From positions 1-7,095 of the forward strand of contig JAITBO010000319.1 of NCBI GenBank assembly GCA_031283505.1: a DNA stretch of 7,095 nucleotides, read 5' to 3'. Positions 1 through 4,627 of this stretch are shown in pieces. The DNA is from Treponema sp. (lineage in GTDB: Bacteria; Spirochaetota; Spirochaetia; Treponematales; Breznakiellaceae). The notes beneath the pieces are model-generated. The model was not told the origin of the DNA, did no database searches, and saw only the letters and a program-made list of their open reading frames with translations. How positions within the stretch are numbered: position 1 is the stretch's first letter; every line of letters begins with the position of its first letter. The position numbers were made by a program, and so were the translations under genes.

Positions 1-86
1 TGTGCGCAGCTTATTCTATACGGTTCGGTTATTCCGTCGTACACTCTGATGACCGAAGCGCTTGGCTGCACTTCATACGTTCTCGC
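1..86 (-). repeat. Tip protein repeat unit C (truncated by window edge)
   Basis: This is the start of a third copy, from residue 1109. RTYEVQPSASVIRVYDG lines up with VYELIPGANVIKRYNTG of unit A and VYELLPSVPIIKLDAEG of unit B, and RISC (1132-1135) falls on the AITC of the other units. The window ends 28 complete residues into the unit, so the total number of repeats is unknown. Confidence 0.7.
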
Positions 87-3000
87 CGGTTCCCCTTCCG
101 ACAGGACAAATACCCGCTCCTGATCCAGAGGCGTGGTCCCATTGTAGAGGCGGAACTCTATCCAGTCCCATGCGACCGCAACAGCGCCGGTATAAGCCGC
201 TTCCGCAGATGACGCCGATGTAACGTACTTCAGGATTTTATCGGACGGCGCGGGGTTGTTGTTTCCAACGATTACCTGCTGGGAACAGGTAATCGCCGCC
301 GGCGTGTTGTTCCCCTCCGCATCCAGCTTGATTATAGGGACACTGGGGAGAAGTTCATAAACCGTAGCCGGTGGGCCGTCGGACAGCACCGGCACCCGTT
401 CCCGGTCCAGAAGCGTGGTTCCATCGTAGAGGCGGAATTCTATCCAGTCCCAGTCGCCTACGGTGACGGCGCCTGTATACGGCGTTTCCGCGCTGTTTTT
501 TGACGTGACGTATTTAAACGTCTTGTTTGACGGCGCGGGCGGGGAATTCCCGGCTGTTGACTGTTGTTCGCACGTAATGGCGGGAGGATCAATTATGCCG
601 GTGTTATACCGTTTAATCACATTCGCGCCGGGAATAAGTTCGTAAACTACAGCCGGAGGGCCGGGATTCCCAGGGTTCCCCGTATCGCCGTAAACCGCCG
701 AGAGCATTACCGTGTCCTGAGTGCCGCCATCCGTATACGCTATGCGCTCTATAGACCACAGGTATTTGTTAGAGGCGCTCATCGCGGGGATCGCTGTCAG
801 CCACCCGCTGTCTGACCAGCCTTCTTGCGGTACGGCGGAGGTGGCCGTAAGGCGGTACTTATAGGCGTACCCTGACACGCCCCGGCCTTCTTTTCCGGGG
901 AGGCCCTCATAAATGTCCCGTTCAAACGTGTCGTATACCTTGGGCTGCTCCGTAATAAGCCGGGAACGGTAATCGGGAATCGGGCCGCTGTCATAAACGG
1001 CGGGGTCATAATCAATCAGCGGCAGATCGAACCCGCCGGAGGTTTCGGCCGCCCCGGCCCCGACGAGATACAGTTTGGATTCGTAGGCTTTTAACGAAAC
1101 CGATACGATGTTACCCGTTTCGGGAATATTAACGCTGTCCGGTTCTTCGGGAGTTATAAACATCAGAATATCGGTGTATTCTCCGGGAGCCTGTATCTGT
1201 TTTTTCACCACCAGGTTCCGTTGGGGCGTCGTCACCTGGTACTCGATGATGTACTCGTTATCGGCGGAAAGATCGAACCGTTCCAGGGTACGGAACCCGG
1301 CCAGCTTCCCATCCGCGTCGTAAATAAGCGCAGCGATTTCCCCGCTGCCGACGCCGATTTTGAACCGCTCGTGCTGCACTTTGATAAGACTGTTTACGGG
1401 ATAGTGCCGCCCTTCCATTCCCACGGTAACTTTCGTTTCGGAAGGGCGCAGTATTTCTTTTGCCTGCATCCTCCGGGCCAGCCATGCGGTCTGGGGGTAC
1501 TGGGTTACAAGATAAAACTGTACCGGGGTATAAGTGTACTCAAGGGCGTCGGGGTCCGCCTCGCTTTTCCCCTTCCGGAGAATCCGGCAGGTGTCCACCG
1601 CGTAATCCTCGTCCTGGTTTATATACTCGATTTTGTACCCGTCGGCTTTCCGCGCAAGATTCTTGTCCGTGCTCATCCTTACGATGCGCTGCGGGTTCAG
1701 CAGTGCGACCGGGATTGACTGAGGCCCGTCAAAATAGAGAATTAATATTCCGAACTCGTTGACATACAAGCCGCCTTCGCAGGTGGAAAGTATCTGTTTA
1801 AGGACATCGGATTTCTTTGTCGTTTTTGTCAAATATCCGTTGGCTTGCAGTTTAACCGGTTTTACCGCGCCGGATTCCACCGTTACCTGCTGGTTTTCGC
1901 AGAAGTCATACACCGCCCCGAAGCTTGCCAAGTCCAGTTCGTCATCGGCAAACCTGCTCGTGTCATGGATAAGGCCCGTCAGCATCTCTAAGGCCACGGC
2001 GGCTGAGTTCTGGACGGCGGTTTTTGACGCGGACCAGCCGGCCCCGCCCCATGTGCGCCCGGTCATGGAGGCCAGGACGTTGAATTCATCCAGCCCTTCT
2101 TTAGTCCGGTCATCGGCTTTTATTTTAATCCCCATGCGGCAGAACTTGTCACGGATACGGGCGTCTATGTTTTTCGCCGGGATTAAACCGGAAACGGTTG
2201 ATTTGGGACTGTAAACCTGGGTCCGTATGGCGGTGACATATACCTTGTCGTGGGTAGAACCGTCGCCGTTCGGGTTGCAGCGCATGACCTTTATATCTAT
2301 TTCGCCCCGGTTAAACACCGCCGGACGGTACGCCGCCGCCGCGTTGGTGTCCAGCCTGGCGATAAACCGCATCTGTTTGTTTTTGGCCCGGGTTATTTTT
2401 GAATGGACGGGAATATTCTTCCCGGTGCCTTCGGCGTCTGTAACTCCGTTGATATTGTTGGAGTCAAAGTTTTCTATCGGGATTTGCCGGTAGGTTTGGC
2501 CGTCCGTTGACCAGCCGACATAGAATTCGGCGGAAGCGTCCACCGGGACCCCGTTGTTACTGTCCCAGGCGAAAAGGCCTTCAAAGGTCAATTCAACTTC
2601 AACAATCAGCGGATGTTTTGCCGGCTGCCTGACAATGACTTTGGAATCGTCCCATTTTTTGCCGCCGGTTGTTTCGTCATCGACAACGGGGTAGTCAAGG
2701 GCTATTTGGGACTGGAGGGAATCGACCCATTTCTGATCGAATATCGGTTCGGCGAAAAGCCCGGCCTGCCGTATTTCTATCTTGTTGTCCGGGTCATAGA
2801 AATATCCCGGATCAAAGGAATAGGCTTGCGAGGGGGTTATGCCGTTTTCGGAGAAGGACTTTATGACCTGCGTTCCCAGGCGGATTCTTTCAAAACACAA
2901 ATCCTTCTGGGCCACCAGGAAGGTCCCGTACCAGTCCAGCCGCTCGCCGTCGGTTCCCGATATTTTCATGTAGGGGCCGGAGAGGAAATAGGGCGCAAAA

Positions 3001-3410
3001 TTATGCCGCCCCAAAAGGACGGGCGCGGCCTGCCCCTCTGCCTGGGCGTTTTTGGCGTTGTTGATAAAGGGGATTGTTTCCGTCTGTTTGGTATTGGTTT
3101 TCGCGTTTGATTTTTCCAATGCCTCATTCAGTTCTTTTGCTTCTTTTGCGGCAACAATGCTGGAATATATGCCGCCCGTCAGGACGCCCAACACCACGTC
3201 TCCAAAGACGCTCCCGGTCGATTTTCCCGGATATTCCTGTATCAGAATTATGTCGTCCTCGCGTACAACATAATCGGGGCCGATCTCTTCCCCGCCCCTG
3301 AAGGCTTTTACATAATCCCAGCGCAGATCGAGGTTGTCGCGGATTTTCCCGGTGAAGGTATATGTTTCTTTACGGGTGTCCAGCCCCCTGATGACGTTAA
3401 TCAAACCCAT
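1..3410 (-). CDS. Lambda gpJ-like tail tip / host-recognition protein with gpI-like N-terminus (3' end beyond window)
   Basis: The frame is open from ATG 3410 to the window edge: 1136 complete codons, no stop, so the C-terminus is missing. The ATG follows AGGGGG at 4 bases and overlaps the peptidase gene by 14 bases. Residues 1-150 resemble lambda gpI: a beta-grasp (ubiquitin-like) segment at about 5-62 (EEIGPDYVVREDDIILIQEY), a Gly-rich hydrophobic stretch at 65-87 and a QAAPVLLG motif at 127-134. Residues 265-380 match the lambda gpJ beta-rich domain ending in an FNRGEIDIKVMR-type strand. Residues 470-565 match the gpJ / Phage-tail_3 core, with YDFC at 501-504, NGYLTKTTKKSDVL at 524-537 and EFGILILYFDGP at 552-563. 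Residues 846-919 are a linker module ending in Gly-X-Y. From 920 on there are about 95-residue repeats. The family forms the trimeric central tip and binds the receptor. J identity is strong; the I fusion is inferred from remembered lambda sequences. Confidence 0.88.
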   Translation of the reverse strand, partial: MGLINVIRGLDTRKETYTFTGKIRDNLDLRWDYVKAFRGGEEIGPDYVVREDDIILIQEYPGKSTGSVFGDVVLGVLTGGIYSSIVAAKEAKELNEALEKSNAKTNTKQTETIPFINNAKNAQAEGQAAPVLLGRHNFAPYFLSGPYMKISGTDGERLDWYGTFLVAQKDLCFERIRLGTQVIKSFSENGITPSQAYSFDPGYFYDPDNKIEIRQAGLFAEPIFDQKWVDSLQSQIALDYPVVDDETTGGKKWDDSKVIVRQPAKHPLIVEVELTFEGLFAWDSNNGVPVDASAEFYVGWSTDGQTYRQIPIENFDSNNINGVTDAEGTGKNIPVHSKITRAKNKQMRFIARLDTNAAAAYRPAVFNRGEIDIKVMRCNPNGDGSTHDKVYVTAIRTQVYSPKSTVSGLIPAKNIDARIRDKFCRMGIKIKADDRTKEGLDEFNVLASMTGRTWGGAGWSASKTAVQNSAAVALEMLTGLIHDTSRFADDELDLASFGAVYDFCENQQVTVESGAVKPVKLQANGYLTKTTKKSDVLKQILSTCEGGLYVNEFGILILYFDGPQSIPVALLNPQRIVRMSTDKNLARKADGYKIEYINQDEDYAVDTCRILRKGKSEADPDALEYTYTPVQFYLVTQYPQTAWLARRMQAKEILRPSETKVTVGMEGRHYPVNSLIKVQHERFKIGVGSGEIAALIYDADGKLAGFRTLERFDLSADNEYIIEYQVTTPQRNLVVKKQIQAPGEYTDILMFITPEEPDSVNIPETGNIVSVSLKAYESKLYLVGAGAAETSGGFDLPLIDYDPAVYDSGPIPDYRSRLITEQPKVYDTFERDIYEGLPGKEGRGVSGYAYKYRLTATSAVPQEGWSDSGWLTAIPAMSASNKYLWSIERIAYTDGGTQDTVMLSAVYGDTGNPGNPGPPAVVYELIPGANVIKRYNTGIIDPPAITCEQQSTAGNSPPAPSNKTFKYVTSKNSAETPYTGAVTVGDWDWIEFRLYDGTTLLDRERVPVLSDGPPATVYELLPSVPIIKLDAEGNNTPAAITCSQQVIVGNNNPAPSDKILKYVTSASSAEAAYTGAVAVAWDWIEFRLYNGTTPLDQERVFVLSEGEPARTYEVQPSASVIRVYDGITEPYRISCA
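87..368 (-). repeat. Tip protein repeat unit B (94 residues)
   Basis: This is the second copy, residues 1015-1108. It begins ATVYELLPS, carries AITC at 1039-1042 and WDWIEFRLYNGTT at 1081-1093, and closes with ERVFVLSEGEP. Identity to unit A is uneven: about 23 of 46 in the first half and 36 of 48 in the second half, so the first half has diverged faster. The DNA is also alike, especially around 145-170 against 425-450. Confidence 0.8.
369..653 (-). repeat. Tip protein repeat unit A (95 residues)
   Basis: This is the first of the distal tandem repeats of the J-like protein, residues 920-1014. It opens with VVYELIPG, has AITC at 944-947, the strand WDWIEFRLYDGTT at 987-999, and closes with ERVPVLSDGPP. 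It aligns with unit B at 59 of 94 positions, with one single-codon indel. The alternating strands and the single conserved Cys suggest an Ig-like beta-sandwich, which is an inference from pattern only. Confidence 0.8.
654..875 (-). other. Linker module with short collagen-like Gly-X-Y run in the tip protein
   Basis: Residues 846-907 hold a WSDSGW motif (865-870), an aromatic strand NKYLWSIERIAYTDGG (881-896) and a closing strand. Residues 908-919 are four Gly-X-Y triplets (GDT, GNP, GNP, GPP). The pattern 'KYRLTATS..P..GWS..P....YLW..E...YTDGG......G..G' is a recurring beta-sandwich plus glycine linker in fibre-like phage proteins, as I recall it. It joins the J-type core to the distal repeats. 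Four triplets are too few for a stable collagen triple helix alone, so it more likely acts as a flexible or trimer-aligning spacer. Confidence 0.5.
2961..3410 (-). other. gpI-like domain region (ubiquitin-like fold plus hydrophobic segment) fused to the J-like protein
   Basis: Residues 1-150 of the tip protein follow the layout of lambda tail assembly protein I. First comes a short beta-grasp pattern ending in an acidic turn (REDDIILIQ, 50-58) like the DGD/DGA turn of ThiS- and gpI-type domains. Then comes PGKSTGSVFGDVVLGVL at 61-77, close to the K-S-G-G-V-F-x-I-V-L-G stretch of gpI as I remember it. A polar linker leads to PFINN at 114-118 and a Gly-Gln-x-x-Pro-Val-Leu-x-Gly motif near 126-134, which is where gpI has its PVLYG motif. 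In lambda this is a separate protein; here no stop or restart separates it from the J-like part. Confidence 0.6.
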
Positions 3411-3747
3411 AGTACCCCCTGACCGGCAGCGCCCCCATGTCGTCAACGCATACGCCGTCGCGCAAAGTCACGTGTATCATTCGTTTTTCGTCTATCGTGT
3501 AGCCCAGGTGCAGGCGGCCTTTTTCCTCCATCTCGACAACACAATCCTTTTCGCACCGGTCCAGTTTATGGACCTTCATAGATTCCGCCAGACTCATCAA
3601 AGCGGGATCGCTCTTTTCGTACCACACGTCCGGTATGGGCGTCCCCCGGCGCCGGGCGATGAGCCAGATCAGCCCGAAGCAGTCGAGCCCTGTTTCGTTC
3701 CGCCCGTGGGGTTTGTAGGATATGCCGATCAGATCCGCCAGTTCCAT
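3397..3747 (-). CDS. NlpC/P60 cysteine peptidase, tail tip (lambda gpK position)
   Basis: A 116-residue protein with the NlpC/P60 signature. The catalytic Cys is C23 in GLDCFGLIWLI (family pattern DCSGLV). H80 in HLGYTI matches the catalytic His of the family's HVGIYIG strand, and H92 in MIHVT matches the third active-site residue; the 12-residue spacing is the same as I recall for E. coli Spr. The family cleaves D-gamma-Glu to diamino-acid bonds in cell-wall peptides. In phage tails it helps cross the wall or mature the tip. Lambda gpK (about 199 residues) also has an N-terminal JAB metallopeptidase domain; here there is no room for it. The ATG lies two bases after the gpL-like stop, with GGTGGA as a possible ribosome site, and the 3' end overlaps the J-like gene by 14 bases. 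There is no signal peptide, as expected for a virion part. Confidence 0.88.
   Translation of the reverse strand: MELADLIGISYKPHGRNETGLDCFGLIWLIARRRGTPIPDVWYEKSDPALMSLAESMKVHKLDRCEKDCVVEMEEKGRLHLGYTIDEKRMIHVTLRDGVCVDDMGALPVRGYYGFD
3411..3420 (-). promoter_or_regulatory. Ribosome binding site of the J-like gene
   Basis: On the minus strand, AGGGGG (3420-3415) is followed by TACT and then the ATG at 3410. It is a purine-rich Shine-Dalgarno-like run lying inside the last codons of the peptidase gene. It supports this start over any further upstream; no GTG, TTG or ATG occurs in frame in the preceding seven codons. Confidence 0.6.
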
Positions 3748-3749
3748 GC

Positions 3750-4238
3750 CTATTCCACCAATGAAACCGAATCGAGCGCCCAGGGATTTACCACCATCTG
3801 TAAACGGCCGTCCTCCCCGAGGTTCCAGGTGACCCGGTCCCCGTCCCAGCTTATCGTGCCGTACCGGTGCCTCAGCTGGGCTATCTTCCTGATTTTTCTG
3901 CCTTCCGTTTCCTGGCCGTCCAGAACAACCGCCTTGACGATCAGCTCTATCCGCTCATCGGCATTGTCCAGGAAATTGAGCAGGTTATTGTATGGCAAAG
4001 CGGGATCGCCGGATTCGGTGTCAATCTCAAGGCTTCCTCCGCTCTGTATCCCGTCCTGCGTCACGGGCGGGGTGTACGTCATCGCAACGGCTTTGTACAG
4101 CGTATTTTCAAAGGTTACGTCGGTTTGGTTGTTGGTAAAATACAGGGATTCAAACCCCGGAAATTTTATCTCTATAAGTACCGGCAGGGTGTAGCCGCCG
4201 CAAAGCTGGAACAGCCGGTAGAAATCGTATATGTCCAT
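3750..4238 (-). CDS. Lambda gpL-like minor tail protein (short form, lacking Cys-rich C-terminus)
   Basis: A 162-residue protein. I chose the ATG at 4238 because AGGAG (4250-4246) sits 7 bases before it; a GTG one codon earlier (4241) is only 4 bases away. The stop of the gpM-like gene and this ATG form TGATG. The N-terminal half resembles the first domain of lambda gpL: LPVLIEIKFPG, then LYFTNN (32-37), TLYKAVAMTYTPP and a GGSLEIDTES strand (67-76). The second half (WDGDRVTWNL, NPWALD at 151-156) continues as beta strands and then stops. Lambda gpL is about 232 residues and ends in a four-cysteine iron-sulfur domain; this protein has one Cys (C13) and lacks that domain. A DUF1833 or DUF2163-type assignment is an alternative name for the same position. 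Its likely role is a tip ring between tail tube and central hub. Confidence 0.72.
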   Translation of the reverse strand: MDIYDFYRLFQLCGGYTLPVLIEIKFPGFESLYFTNNQTDVTFENTLYKAVAMTYTPPVTQDGIQSGGSLEIDTESGDPALPYNNLLNFLDNADERIELIVKAVVLDGQETEGRKIRKIAQLRHRYGTISWDGDRVTWNLGEDGRLQMVVNPWALDSVSLVE

Positions 4239-4627
4239 CACCCTATCTCCTGGAGGCTGAACGTGGCCGTGACTATTGCCCTGGTGTCGGAATATTGCAG
4301 GGAGCCGGGAATAAACTGATAAATCCCCGTTTCTCCGGGGGATTGTATGCGCGGGAAATAAAACGGCAGTATTCCGTAACGCAATCCGTATTCATACCAG
4401 TATATGAACTGCATATATTCGGTGTTGTACTTACCCGTTGTAACGATACGCTGGCTGTCAAGTTCGATGCTCAGGCTGTAAATCTTAGGGACAAAATTAT
4501 TTTTAAGGTACAGCCGTTCTTTCCCGCTGTTAAACCTGAGGGACTGGACGTAATTCTCGTCGTAGGACGTATTCCCTTCGATTGACAATTCCTTATTGAC
4601 GTAGGGGTTCCAGTTTATGACCGTCAT
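4238..4627 (-). CDS. Lambda gpM-like phage minor tail protein
   Basis: A 129-residue protein. Features in order: VQSLRFNSGKERLYLKNN (27-44), where lambda gpM has its RFGDGYSQR motif; the strand YSLSIELD (50-57); TEYMQFIYWYEYGLRYG (69-85), like the gpM loading segment before the FLW strand; LPFYFPRI (87-94); and a C-terminal pair of strands, GIYQFIPGSLQYSD and IVTATFSLQEIG. This order of strands fits the Phage_min_tail (PF05939) type, which sits between tail tube end and tip. Overall identity to gpM looks low, so the name rests on pattern, size and position just after the tape measure gene. The ATG overlaps the tape measure stop as ATGA; the nearest purine run (AGGGG) is about 12 bases upstream, so re-initiation may matter more than a separate ribosome site. 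No transmembrane segment or signal peptide is seen. Confidence 0.65.
   Translation of the reverse strand: MTVINWNPYVNKELSIEGNTSYDENYVQSLRFNSGKERLYLKNNFVPKIYSLSIELDSQRIVTTGKYNTEYMQFIYWYEYGLRYGILPFYFPRIQSPGETGIYQFIPGSLQYSDTRAIVTATFSLQEIG
4246..4250 (-). promoter_or_regulatory. Shine-Dalgarno that decides the gpL-like start
   Basis: AGGAG on the minus strand lies inside the last codons of the gpM-like gene. It is 7 bases from ATG 4238 and 4 bases from GTG 4241, so the ATG is the better start. The stop and start share one base (TGATG), the usual arrangement for re-initiation by the same ribosome. Confidence 0.6.

Noticed and set aside
1..653. Diversity-generating retroelement target in the tip protein repeats
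   Set aside because: No reverse transcriptase, template repeat or matching accessory gene is in the window, and differences between units are not confined to a short variable patch.
654..689. True collagen-like triple helix in the tip protein
   Set aside because: Only four Gly-X-Y triplets are present, too few to form a stable triple helix.
3334..4194. A 286-codon open frame on the plus strand, the longest on that strand
   Set aside because: It lies antisense to the peptidase, gpL-like and J-like genes, which have clear family motifs and tight spacing. Its translation shows no recognisable domain and it has no partner genes. Other plus-strand frames (for example 4828-5319, 5450-5971) are rejected for the same reason.
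3750..4241. GTG at 4241 as start of the gpL-like gene
   Set aside because: It is one codon upstream of an ATG that has better spacing (7 against 4 bases) from AGGAG.
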